Of a DNA stretch of 25,888 nt, positions 15,192 to 23,206 are shown in pieces. Numbering within the stretch: position 1 is the stretch's first letter; every line of letters starts with the position of its first letter. Position numbers and translations under genes: made by a program. Under the pieces are notes generated by a model. It was not told the origin of the DNA, did no database searches, and saw only the letters and a program-made list of their open reading frames with translations. Origin of the DNA: Paracoccaceae bacterium (lineage in GTDB: Bacteria; Pseudomonadota; Alphaproteobacteria; Rhodobacterales; Rhodobacteraceae); NCBI GenBank assembly GCA_009920815.1, contig RFZH01000010.1, forward strand, positions 1-25,888, given 5' to 3'.

Positions 15192-16034
15192 TTATAACCA
15201 TTTGCCTTTGACGACTTGGCGGTGCACTTCAGACAGCCAGCTGGTGCCAAAGACACCTGGCTTTAACCCTTGATCGGTCAACAACGCAAAGGCGCGATCA
15301 TACCATTCGGTTGACTGGAAATTGTATCCCAAGATTGCGCCCGCTGTGCGCGCTTCGTCGCGCAGGCCAAGTGCAAGATAGGCCTCGACCAATCGATATA
15401 GCGCCTCGGCGGTATAGCTGGTGGTTTGGAAATCCTCGACAACCGTACGGAACCGATTGATCGCGGCGCCATAATTGCTCCGCTTCAAATAATACCGCCC
15501 AACTTCCATTTCCTTGCCAGACAAATGGTCAAACGCAAGATCGAATTTCAACGCGGCAGAGCGCGCATATTCACTGTCCGGATATTGTTCATTCAACACG
15601 CGGAACGCTTTCAACGCGCCCATGGTCAAAGATTGATCGCGTCCCACATCTTCGATTTGGTCATAATAGCTAAGACCAATCAAAAACTGTGCCCATGCGG
15701 CGTCTTCATCTGCGGGATAAAAATCAATATAGCGCTGCGCTGCGCTGCGGGCTTCGTCATAGGCTTTGTTTTCATGATGTGCAAAAGCTTGCATGATCAA
15801 GCCGCGCTTGGCCCATTCAGAATAAGGATAGAGCCGTTCAATTTCGCCAAAGAAATAGGCCCCATTGGCGAATTTGCCACGGTTCATTTCATATTCACCG
15901 CGCGCAAAGATTTCTTGTGGTGGGTAACCTTCGACAGGCACGATAACAGGGCGTTTTGTCCCGCTACATCCAGCCAGAACAACCATGGCCAATGCTGCGC
16001 TTGCCAAGACTGTTTTATAAGTGCCTGCAGCCAT
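15192..16034 (-). CDS. bamD: Outer membrane assembly lipoprotein BamD
   Basis: BamD is an essential lipoprotein of the BAM complex that folds beta-barrel proteins into the outer membrane. The 280-residue product has a signal peptide with lipobox LAGC (C23). TPR-like helical repeats follow, including YPPQEIFARGEYEMNRGKF, ANGAYFFGEIERLYPYSEWA and ARSAAQRYIDFYPADEDAAW, the last two being typical BamD/YfiO signatures. The start at 16034 has GGGTGGGAAAGA immediately before it and a clean lipoprotein leader; the longer reading from 16064 adds ten hydrophilic residues. It is 112 nt downstream of lpxC, with a near-palindrome just upstream that could be an operator. recN follows closely. Confidence 0.94.
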   Translation of the reverse strand: MAAGTYKTVLASAALAMVVLAGCSGTKRPVIVPVEGYPPQEIFARGEYEMNRGKFANGAYFFGEIERLYPYSEWAKRGLIMQAFAHHENKAYDEARSAAQRYIDFYPADEDAAWAQFLIGLSYYDQIEDVGRDQSLTMGALKAFRVLNEQYPDSEYARSAALKFDLAFDHLSGKEMEVGRYYLKRSNYGAAINRFRTVVEDFQTTSYTAEALYRLVEAYLALGLRDEARTAGAILGYNFQSTEWYDRAFALLTDQGLKPGVFGTSWLSEVHRQVVKGKWL

Positions 16035-16052
16035 TCTTTCCCACCCTTTTAC

Positions 16053-16068
16053 GTATGTGATCATATAC
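16053..16068. promoter_or_regulatory. Near-perfect 16-bp palindrome upstream of bamD
   Basis: GTATGTGATCATATAC is self-complementary except at one base pair. It ends 18 nt before the bamD start codon, upstream of the ribosome binding site. It could be a repressor or activator site; no specific regulator is proposed. Confidence 0.35.
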
Positions 16069-16146
16069 TGACCTGTATTTCATAAGTGGTCTAGCATAGA
16101 AAATCGACAGTAAAAATGCCCTAGAACGCAATGTTCGCTTTTTTGC

Positions 16147-17067
16147 TTATGCGACGGCGCAGACTTCGTCTAAATGCGCCCCTGCCCCTGGCAAAATCGC
16201 CGCAAGATCGGCATCGCAGACCACAAGTTCGAACGCATCAGGGGTCGCAAACAACTGGCGCAACAAATTGTTTGTGATTGCATGTCCTGCCCGATGGCCG
16301 ACATAACGACCGATAATTGGCGCACCCGCCAAAGCAATATCGCCCAAAGCGTCCAACATTTTATGACGAACCGCTTCGTCTTGGTGCCGCAATCCACCCG
16401 GTGACAAAACCTTGTCCCCGTCCACAACCACCGCATTTTCAAATGTGCCGCCCAAGGCCAAACCATTGGCGCGCATCATTTCAACATCTGCATTGCGACA
16501 AAACGTCCGGCTGTCGCACAGTTCACGGACAAACGATCCGTTGGACAGGTTCATCGACTTACTTTGCACGCCAATCGCTTGGTCTGTGAATTCGATGTGA
16601 AAGCTCATTTCAGGGCGCTGTGCCGGTTCAAACCGTGCCCACCCTGCGTCAGTTTTAAATTCAACCGATTTCAAAATGCGGATAGCACGCACCGGCCGGT
16701 CCAATGCAATGACGCCCGCCGCAAGGATTTCACGCACAAATGGCACGGCACTTCCGTCCAAAATAGGAAATTCTGGCGCGTCAACTTCGATCAAGACATT
16801 ATGCACACCACATCCCGCAAGGGCTGCCATCACATGTTCGATTGTCGATACATTGATACCGTGATCGCCAATGAGCTTGGTACACAGCGGCGATTGTTCA
16901 ACACAATCCCAACGCGCGGGGATCATTGTCTCGCCGATTTCAACGTCGGTGCGCTTGATCCAGATCCCGTGATCCACAGGTGCGGGCACCAAACGCAAGG
17001 TCACCGGCGCCCCAGAATGAAGCCCGATATCTTTGAATGTGAGGGATTTGGCAATTGTGGTCTGCAA
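16147..17067 (-). CDS. lpxC: UDP-3-O-acyl-N-acetylglucosamine deacetylase LpxC
   Basis: LpxC is the zinc hydrolase that carries out the committed step of lipid A synthesis. The 306-residue protein has its zinc ligands at H78 (STIEHVMAAL), H235 and D239 (VRHKMLDALGD), the general base at E77 and the catalytic H262 (GHRAGHAITNN). These match E. coli H79, H238, D242, E78 and H265. The N-terminal GLHSGAPVTLRLVPAP is typical. The start appears to be TTG at 17067, because MQTTIAKSLTF is where the family begins and no in-frame ATG lies between it and an upstream stop. A terminator after ftsZ separates it from the division genes, so it probably has its own promoter in 17068-17192. Confidence 0.94.
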   Translation of the reverse strand: MQTTIAKSLTFKDIGLHSGAPVTLRLVPAPVDHGIWIKRTDVEIGETMIPARWDCVEQSPLCTKLIGDHGINVSTIEHVMAALAGCGVHNVLIEVDAPEFPILDGSAVPFVREILAAGVIALDRPVRAIRILKSVEFKTDAGWARFEPAQRPEMSFHIEFTDQAIGVQSKSMNLSNGSFVRELCDSRTFCRNADVEMMRANGLALGGTFENAVVVDGDKVLSPGGLRHQDEAVRHKMLDALGDIALAGAPIIGRYVGHRAGHAITNNLLRQLFATPDAFELVVCDADLAAILPGAGAHLDEVCAVA

Positions 17068-17090
17068 ATGGACACTCTGCGGGTTATGAA

Positions 17091-17158
17091 ATCTTTGTTA
17101 ATATCTGGTTACGTGTCGCGTCACGGAATGACAATTCAATCTTTGTGACTCTTTGTAA
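17091..17158 (-). repeat. Three ACAAAGA repeats upstream of lpxC
   Basis: On the minus strand TTACAAAGAG (17149-17158) and TCACAAAGAT (17139-17148) are tandem with a 10-bp period. A third copy, TAACAAAGAT (17091-17100), lies 48 bp further on, 23 nt before the lpxC start codon. The phasing on one helical face suggests protein binding; this is inference. Confidence 0.4.
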
Positions 17159-17192
17159 CAATGCCAAAAAGGGTCGGCGATTTTTCGCCAAT

Positions 17193-17222
17193 AAAAAAGC
17201 CACCGAAACCTCGGAGGCTTTT
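17193..17222 (-). terminator. Intrinsic terminator downstream of ftsZ
   Basis: Read on the minus strand, AAAAGCC-T-CCGA is followed by a 4-nt loop and TCGG-T-GGCTTTTTT. This is a stem with one mismatch and a run of six T, 22 nt past the ftsZ stop. It separates the division genes from lpxC. Confidence 0.8.
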
Positions 17223-17243
17223 CAGCATCAACTGCTGTATCGC

Positions 17244-18782
17244 TTAGTTCGCTTGACGCCGTAAAAACGCAGGAATTTCAATGCGTTCTTGCTCTGGGCT
17301 TAGCTCTTTTGATTCTGCAGGCGTCGCAGATGAATGGACTTGTGGCTGTTTACGGCTCGCCGCTGCGCTACGATCGTGATCGGATCCGCCACCTGCCATA
17401 CGATTGATAAGAGACCCGATACCGAAACGGGGGCGCTCTGCCTCTGCGGGTTCTTCCTCTGCCTCAACCGCTTGCGCACGTGGGCTGCGGTCAACTGCGG
17501 CGCGCAGCCGTGCCATTGCGTCCTCGGATGGCGTACCGGGCAACGGCGCCTTGGGGGCGACAAATGCCTCGACCTCTTCATGCGTGTCTTTGGCTTGATA
17601 GGCAGGCGCTGGCAACTGATCGTCCTCCAACGGTGCGAATTCTGCAGCAGGTGCCATAACCGGCTCTTCTTTGTCTTCGTCACGCGCAGCCGGCATATCA
17701 AACAAAGAAGGGGCTTCAGCAGCCATTGCAGGTTGCGTTTCGGTGCTGGACTGTTCAATCACTGGCGCGCCAGTCATGCTTGTGCGGCGTGGTGTTGGAA
17801 TGTCAGACATCGATTCAGATGCATCGATACCCGTTGCCACAACAGACACGCGCATCACAGAGTTCATATCAGGATCCAAAGTTGACCCGACGATGATGTT
17901 CGCATCTGGATCGACTTCTTCGCGGATGCGGTTTGCCGCTTCGTCCAATTCGAACAAGGTCAAATCATAGCCACCGGTGATGTTGATCAACACACCTTTT
18001 GCGCCACGTAGGCTGATTTCGTCCAACAGCGGGTTCGCAATGGCTTTTTCGGCCGCTTGAACGGCGCGATCTTCGCCCTCGGCTTCGCCTGTGCCCATCA
18101 TTGCTTTGCCCATTTCGTCCATCACGGCGCGCACATCTGCAAAGTCTAGGTTGATCAATCCTGGGCGCACCATGAGGTCTGTTACGCCTTTGACACCTTG
18201 GTACAACACGTCGTCTGCCATGCTGAACGCTTCGGTGAATGTTGTGCGCTCATTCGCCAGACGGAATAGGTTTTGGTTTGGAATGATGATCAATGTGTCG
18301 ACCATCTTTTGCAACTGTGCAACGCCTGCCTCGGCTTGACGCATGCGCTTTGCACCTTCGAACTGGAACGGTTTTGTTACAACGCCAACCGTCAGAACAC
18401 CCAATTCACGCGCCGCTTGCGCAATGATTGGCGCAGCACCGGTGCCGGTTCCGCCACCCATACCCGCGGTGATAAAGCACATATGCGCGCCCGCAAGGTG
18501 ATCAACGATTTGTTCAATGCTTTCTTCGGCGGCGGCTGCGCCCACTTCGGCGCGCGCCCCTGCGCCCAACCCTTCGGTGACCTTCACGCCAAGCTGAATG
18601 CGCGAACTCGACAAGCTTTGCTGCAGCGCCTGTGCGTCAGTATTCGCAACCACGAATTCAACGCCCTCGAGCTGTTTTTCAATCATGTTATTCACGGCGT
18701 TGCCGCCCGCGCCACCAACGCCAAATACGGTGATGCGTGGTTTTAATTCATTTTGCTCGGGTACCGAAAGATTCAATGCCAT
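17244..18782 (-). CDS. ftsZ: Cell division protein FtsZ
   Basis: FtsZ is the tubulin-like GTPase that forms the cytokinetic ring. The 512-residue protein has ITVFGVGGAGGNAVNNMI (17-34), the tubulin signature GGGTGTG (109-115) and the T7 loop region NLDFADVRAVMDEMG. The GTPase body ends near residue 320. An unusually long, acidic, Ala/Pro/Glu-rich linker (about 320-495) follows, common in alphaproteobacteria. The C-terminal peptide RIEIPAFLRRQAN contains the IPAFLRR motif that binds FtsA and other partners. The start at 18782 has GGCGGA 7 nt upstream; the ATG at 18806 lacks a binding site. It is 158 nt downstream of ftsA, a leader containing a stable hairpin, so ftsZ can be regulated separately. 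Confidence 0.96.
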   Translation of the reverse strand: MALNLSVPEQNELKPRITVFGVGGAGGNAVNNMIEKQLEGVEFVVANTDAQALQQSLSSSRIQLGVKVTEGLGAGARAEVGAAAAEESIEQIVDHLAGAHMCFITAGMGGGTGTGAAPIIAQAARELGVLTVGVVTKPFQFEGAKRMRQAEAGVAQLQKMVDTLIIIPNQNLFRLANERTTFTEAFSMADDVLYQGVKGVTDLMVRPGLINLDFADVRAVMDEMGKAMMGTGEAEGEDRAVQAAEKAIANPLLDEISLRGAKGVLINITGGYDLTLFELDEAANRIREEVDPDANIIVGSTLDPDMNSVMRVSVVATGIDASESMSDIPTPRRTSMTGAPVIEQSSTETQPAMAAEAPSLFDMPAARDEDKEEPVMAPAAEFAPLEDDQLPAPAYQAKDTHEEVEAFVAPKAPLPGTPSEDAMARLRAAVDRSPRAQAVEAEEEPAEAERPRFGIGSLINRMAGGGSDHDRSAAASRKQPQVHSSATPAESKELSPEQERIEIPAFLRRQAN

Positions 18783-18864
18783 TGTCGTGTCCGCCTGTTT
18801 TCCCATTTTTGGGGTTTAAATCCGCCTAATTACACAAATAATAACGGCGAATTACAAAAAGGTC

Positions 18865-18901
18865 ACGCAAAAAAACGCAAAATATAGACGTTTTTTCGCG
18901 T
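18865..18901 (-). promoter_or_regulatory. AT-rich hairpin in ftsA-ftsZ leader
   Basis: On the minus-strand RNA, CGCGAAAAAACG (18900-18889) pairs with CGTTTTTTTGCG (18877-18866), including one G-U wobble, around an 11-nt loop; an outer A-U pair extends it. On the plus strand the wobble becomes an A/C mismatch, so the structure favours the minus-strand transcript. It may be a weak terminator or attenuator after ftsA. Confidence 0.45.
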
Positions 18902-18940
18902 TTTGGGCGGAATATTGCGGACAAATACCACAGTTAGTGG

Positions 18941-20275
18941 TTACCAGTTTTCCTTGAACCAGCGCAACGCACGGCGCAGCGACTTTTGGCCATAGCGTTC
19001 CAGTGGCATTTCAAAGTCCCACCATTCGTCTTGGGGGCTTGCACCAAACAGGCTAAGCCCAACCAGCGCCGAACAGCTAGGGCCAGAATAGGCTTGTGGC
19101 AAACGATGGATCCGCAACGGCCGACCAAGGCGTACTTGCTGCCCCAATATCCGGCTGGCCAGTGTATCCATACCAGGCACTTGGCTCGCGCCCCCTGTCA
19201 GAACAATTTGCTGGCTTGGTAGGTGGTCAAAACCAGCGGCGTCCAGTCGGGCGCGGACCTCTTCTAGGATTTCTTCAACGCGCGGACGCATGATGCCAAT
19301 CAACTCTGTACGGCTAACAGTGCGACGATCGTGTTCCCAATCCCCCGTTTCACCGCCGACCTCGATCATATCGCGGTCATCCATACCCGTCGCCATCAGA
19401 CCGCCATTGCGTGTCTTGATGCGCTCTGCCGTGGCAAACGGTACCTGCAATCCCATCGAAATATCGCGGGTCACGTGATCGCCGCCCAGACATACGGTAT
19501 CGGCAAAAATCATATGTTTTTTCATAAAGATCGAAATCGATGTGGTCCCACCGCCCATATCGATACAGGCTGCACCCAGCTCTTGTTCGTCCTCAACCAA
19601 GGACGCAAGACCTGCAACATAGGGTGACGACGCAACGCCAGCCAACTCCAGATCACAGCGTTTGACACAATAGGCCAAGTCGTGGATCACCTTTTGATCA
19701 ACTGTTAGCATATGCATATCTGTAGATAACCTTTGCCCAATCTGACCACGCGGATCCAAGAGGCCCGAGCGATGATCAAGGGCAAAGTTGACAGGCTGAG
19801 CGTGCAGCACTTCGCGCCCTATCCCGTAATCAGGCACATCACAGGACGCCAAAACTTGGGCAATATCTTGTTCGCTGACCATTTGATTTTCAACGTCAAT
19901 CTGTCCGGTCAATCCATAAGACCGCGGTGCGCCACCAGAAAAACACGCGATGACATGATCAACGCGCACATTGGCCAATCTTTGCGCCGATTGAAGCGCG
20001 GTGCGAATGGCGCGCTCTGCTTCGACCATGGACGAGATTTCACCGAACTCGATCCCGCGCGAACGTGTTGTCGCCGAACCAATCACGCGAAACCCCGACT
20101 GGCCTGCCAGAGATGTGACACCGTCTGGATCAGTGATATGTTCCATGCCGTCAAACCGCAGGATCAAACATCCGACCTTGGAACTTCCCAAATCTAAAAT
20201 TGCGATTACACCGCGCTGCATTGCTGCTTTTCGCATTGCGCGCATAGCGCGCTGGGATTCATAAAGCTCGCTCAT
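18941..20275 (-). CDS. ftsA: Cell division protein FtsA
   Basis: FtsA is the actin-like protein that tethers FtsZ filaments to the membrane and recruits later divisome proteins. The 444-residue protein has the actin-family phosphate-1 segment AILDLGSSKVGCLIL (about 25-39), a phosphate-2 segment AACIDMGGGTTSISIF and an adenosine-binding motif IVLTGGASQVPG. The last residues, SLRRALRWFKENW, form a basic amphipathic helix suited to membrane targeting. The N-terminus has about 20 residues before the first strand. The start overlaps the ftsQ stop as ATGA, indicating translational coupling. ftsZ follows after a 158-nt leader. Confidence 0.95.
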   Translation of the reverse strand: MSELYESQRAMRAMRKAAMQRGVIAILDLGSSKVGCLILRFDGMEHITDPDGVTSLAGQSGFRVIGSATTRSRGIEFGEISSMVEAERAIRTALQSAQRLANVRVDHVIACFSGGAPRSYGLTGQIDVENQMVSEQDIAQVLASCDVPDYGIGREVLHAQPVNFALDHRSGLLDPRGQIGQRLSTDMHMLTVDQKVIHDLAYCVKRCDLELAGVASSPYVAGLASLVEDEQELGAACIDMGGGTTSISIFMKKHMIFADTVCLGGDHVTRDISMGLQVPFATAERIKTRNGGLMATGMDDRDMIEVGGETGDWEHDRRTVSRTELIGIMRPRVEEILEEVRARLDAAGFDHLPSQQIVLTGGASQVPGMDTLASRILGQQVRLGRPLRIHRLPQAYSGPSCSALVGLSLFGASPQDEWWDFEMPLERYGQKSLRRALRWFKENW

Positions 20276-21159
20276 TGGTCGTTTGTCTCCGCCGATTTTT
20301 GGGTGGTATTTAACAGGTCAAGTTCTGTCGGCTGCGCAAGGCGCAGGGTAGGACGTTGCGCAAGGCGCATATCGATCGCGCTTATATTGCGCGACAAAAG
20401 ATCTTGGGTTTGATCCAAAACCAGTACCCGTTCAAAGGCTTGCACAGGATTTTTTTCAGGCAACAGGATCGTTTGGTCGTTTTTCAAAACAACATCCCAG
20501 CGTCTTTGACCGACATAGGACAATCCGCGGATACGATCCGCAATGGGACGCGCCGCCGCCAATAGGGTCCGCGCCTGAGCAATTTGTTTATCCGCGCCCT
20601 GCCCCACAATCAGCGGCAAGTCAGGATAATCTACGCGGCTGACAGCAAAGCGCACAAAGCTCCCCGAAGCATCCAAAACTTCGAGGCTATCGCCGTTGCG
20701 CCACAGATAGGCCGGCACGCGTTCAACCACGTCAATTTTCAAGGTACCACCTTGTTTGACGTGAATGCGCGCTTCGGCAACGGGGTCCAATTCAGTGATG
20801 GCGCCATAAATTTCCTGCAAATCCAAATCAAATTGGCTGACAGGCAATTCAACCGGCATAACTTCGCGGATATCCATATCAAGCGCGGGGCTTGCCCCAT
20901 GAATTGCAATAACTTTGACCATAAATTCAGGCCGCTCGATAACCGATCGATACATGTCCTGAACGGCCGCCGAAATCGCATCACGACGATCCAAATCAGA
21001 AAAATAAATCGCACCCGTGCCAACACAAATCGCGGCCGGGATGCCAAAAAACACCATCCGACGCAACACAGGCGACAGCATGACACGCATGAACCGATAC
21101 GACCAGCGCGATGGCGCAGGATCATTTCGAAAGGCACGCGGCGTTTTTATCGGTCGCAT
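20272..21159 (-). CDS. ftsQ: Cell division protein FtsQ
   Basis: FtsQ is a bitopic inner-membrane protein that links early and late divisome components. The 295-residue product has a short basic cytoplasmic tail (1-32) and one membrane segment (about 33-54, VFFGIPAAICVGTGAIYF). The periplasmic part is a POTRA domain (about 70-145, with KVIAIHGASPALDMDIREVM) followed by the beta domain (VVERVPAYLWRNGDSLEVLD, a typical FtsQ motif). The ATG at 21159 has GGAGGA 6 nt upstream; the start overlaps the ddl 3' end by 13 nt, and its stop overlaps the ftsA start. All point to a tightly coupled operon. Confidence 0.94.
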   Translation of the reverse strand: MRPIKTPRAFRNDPAPSRWSYRFMRVMLSPVLRRMVFFGIPAAICVGTGAIYFSDLDRRDAISAAVQDMYRSVIERPEFMVKVIAIHGASPALDMDIREVMPVELPVSQFDLDLQEIYGAITELDPVAEARIHVKQGGTLKIDVVERVPAYLWRNGDSLEVLDASGSFVRFAVSRVDYPDLPLIVGQGADKQIAQARTLLAAARPIADRIRGLSYVGQRRWDVVLKNDQTILLPEKNPVQAFERVLVLDQTQDLLSRNISAIDMRLAQRPTLRLAQPTELDLLNTTQKSAETNDQ

Positions 21160-22061
21160 GATGCGTCCTCCACCAACCAACGGCACAAACTGCCGAAACT
21201 CATACCGACATTGGCCGCTTGTTCAGGGGCCAAGGACGTGGGTGTCATGCCAGGTTGGGTGTTGGTTTCCAGCAAAACCAACCCGTCCAATCCGCGTGTA
21301 TCATCCCACCGAAAATCTGTGCGGCTCATGCCTTTGCAGCCCAGCGCGTCATGGGCGCGCACCGCATAGTCCAGGCAGGCTGCCGTAATCTCAGCGGGCA
21401 ATTGCGCAGGTATCACATGGCGCGAGCCACCCGGCGCATATTTGGCATCATAATCATACCAACCATCAGTGATGATTTCGGTGACGCCCAAGGCGCGATC
21501 CCCCAAAACTGTGGTGGTCAACTCGCGTCCCTTTGCAAAGGCTTCGACCATGACAATGTCAGGCATCGCATCATCCAGCTGCGGCGGCGTATTCGCGCCG
21601 TCCATGACCAAGTACACCCCAACCGACGATCCTTCGGCATTTGGTTTAACCACATAGGGTGGCGCCATCATATGGCGCGCGCAGACGTCGCCTTTGGGCG
21701 CAAGAATGCTGTCAACGATCGGCAAACCATTGCGGCGGTAAACTTCTTTAGACCGCTGCTTGTCCATTGCAAGAGCGGACGCCAAAACGCCAGAATGCGT
21801 ATACGGGATATGCAACCATTCTAGGATACCTTGAACACAGCCGTCTTCGCCCCACCGCCCGTGCAAAGCGTTGAACACAACATCAGGCGCAAGATCGCGC
21901 AATTTCTGCGCAACATCTTGGCCTGCATCCACCTCGTGGACGTCAAATCCTTCGCTTCGCAAAGCCGTGGCGCATTCGCGCCCCGAAGACAAAGACACCT
22001 CGCGCTCCCGCGATGGTCCCCCCATCAATACCACGACTTTGGGATTTGCCCTGCTCGACAT
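21147..22061 (-). CDS. ddl: D-alanine--D-alanine ligase
   Basis: Ddl makes the D-Ala-D-Ala dipeptide that MurF adds to the peptidoglycan precursor. The protein is 304 residues, an ATP-grasp enzyme. VVLMGGPSREREVSLSSG (about 9-26) is the N-terminal signature. NALHGRWGEDGCVQG, PYTHSGVLASALAMDK, VVKPNAEGSSVGV and SRTDFRWDD follow, and ETNTQPGMTPTSL binds magnesium and substrate. I prefer the ATG at 22061 (AGAGG 10 nt upstream) over the in-frame TTG at 22067. The gene lies between murB and ftsQ, its classical dcw position. Confidence 0.95.
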   Translation of the reverse strand: MSSRANPKVVVLMGGPSREREVSLSSGRECATALRSEGFDVHEVDAGQDVAQKLRDLAPDVVFNALHGRWGEDGCVQGILEWLHIPYTHSGVLASALAMDKQRSKEVYRRNGLPIVDSILAPKGDVCARHMMAPPYVVKPNAEGSSVGVYLVMDGANTPPQLDDAMPDIVMVEAFAKGRELTTTVLGDRALGVTEIITDGWYDYDAKYAPGGSRHVIPAQLPAEITAACLDYAVRAHDALGCKGMSRTDFRWDDTRGLDGLVLLETNTQPGMTPTSLAPEQAANVGMSFGSLCRWLVEDASCDR

Positions 22062-22133
22062 ACCCAATTTGCCTCTAGTTCGGCGTTTTCGCCGATGTTG
22101 TTTTTATCACTGCGCCCTTGTCGGCGTCATTCG

Positions 22134-23051
22134 TTACGGATCACCGACCCGCATGATTTCCCATACTAACTCTATTCCGCTGGTTTGGAAAACCCTTTTT
22201 CGTACTAATTCGCCTAAACTTTCTAAATCTTGTGCGGTGGCTCCGCCTGCGTTGATCAGAAAGTTGGAATGTTTCTCGCTCATCTGCGCGCCACCGATGC
22301 GTGCACCGCGCATACCTGCATCGTCGATCAATTTCCACGCCTTGAGATCATGCACATCATCCGCCCGCCCCGTTGAGGAAAATCCAGCGGGGTTACGAAA
22401 GGTGCTACCGGCACTTCGATCTTTGGTGGGCTGGGTTTCGTCACGCTTGGCCAACTGTGCCTCCATCCGTGCATTCAAGGCCGCGGCCTCGCCCGATGGT
22501 GCCTCAAACGTGGCCTCGATCAAAACTGCACCCTCGGGCAAATCGCTTTGACGGTATTGGAAATTCAATTCCTCGGCCGTTACCGTGGCCAAGGTACCAT
22601 TACGCAAAACAACGCGTGCTGATACGAAATGATCGGCGGTATAGCTGCCGTAACATCCTGCGTTCATGCGCACCGCACCGCCAATAGACCCGGGGATCGT
22701 CCGCAAAAATGTCAAATCCAGCCCCGCATCCGCCGCGCGTTTGGCCACATGCGCATCCAACGCCGCCGCACCGGCGGTCACACGGGTGCCATCAATCTCG
22801 ATCCCGTTGAAACCGCGACCCAATCGGATCACCACGGCACGCAAACCGCCGTCACGCACGATCAAATTTGATCCAACCCCCATCGGGAACACCGTGACAT
22901 CGGCTGGTAATGCCGACAAAAAATCGCAAAGATCCTGTAAATCTGCAGGCTGAAACAAATAATCGGCCCGTCCCCCAACGCGCAACCATGTCAAATCGGA
23001 CAAATCGCGATTTGGCGTTAATTTTCCACGCGGTGTTGGTATCTGTGACAT
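22134..23051 (-). CDS. murB: UDP-N-acetylenolpyruvoylglucosamine reductase MurB
   Basis: MurB is the FAD enzyme that reduces UDP-GlcNAc-enolpyruvate to UDP-MurNAc with NADPH. At 305 residues it has the short (type II) size. Seen are WLRVGGRADYLFQPADL (22-38), the FAD-binding PMGVGSNLIVRDGG (56-69) and IPGSIGGAVRMNAGCYG (119-135). The catalytic Ser216 lies in SAGSTFRNP (213-221), and Glu298 in LVWEIMRVG is the second catalytic residue. The late GGAQMSEKHSNFLIN is also typical. murC lies upstream but is separated by 530 nt occupied by an opposite-strand gene; ddl follows after 72 nt. Confidence 0.95.
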   Translation of the reverse strand: MSQIPTPRGKLTPNRDLSDLTWLRVGGRADYLFQPADLQDLCDFLSALPADVTVFPMGVGSNLIVRDGGLRAVVIRLGRGFNGIEIDGTRVTAGAAALDAHVAKRAADAGLDLTFLRTIPGSIGGAVRMNAGCYGSYTADHFVSARVVLRNGTLATVTAEELNFQYRQSDLPEGAVLIEATFEAPSGEAAALNARMEAQLAKRDETQPTKDRSAGSTFRNPAGFSSTGRADDVHDLKAWKLIDDAGMRGARIGGAQMSEKHSNFLINAGGATAQDLESLGELVRKRVFQTSGIELVWEIMRVGDP

Positions 23052-23180
23052 GGGGCGGCTCCTTCATCACCGATGTGCCCGATTAGCCCCCCCAAATCAA
23101 GCCTGTCTTTTACCTTTGCCGAAATACGCCCAGCCCAAGATAAACACGCAGCGCTAACACAGCCATGCTATCGCGTCGTT

Positions 23181-23200
23181 TCCTCTAGCACCATAGAGGA
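23181..23200 (+). promoter_or_regulatory. Perfect hairpin sequestering the ribosome binding site of the small membrane protein gene
   Basis: TCCTCTA (23181-23187) pairs perfectly with TAGAGGA (23194-23200) around the 6-nt loop GCACCA. The right arm contains most of the AGAGGAG ribosome binding sequence (23195-23201), which lies 5 nt before the ATG at 23207. In RNA this stem would hide the site, so translation may be conditional. Confidence 0.55.
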
Positions 23201-23206
23201 GCAGTC

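Noticed and set aside
18807..18835. Possible CtrA site (TTAA-N7-TTAA) upstream of ftsZ
   Set aside because: The best reading on the minus strand is ATTA-GGCGGAT-TTAA, which misses one half-site; too weak in an AT-rich leader.
20584..21369. Open frame of 261 codons on the plus strand across ftsQ/ddl
   Set aside because: It is a shadow of two clear minus-strand genes; composition is Arg/Asn/His-rich with no recognisable domain.
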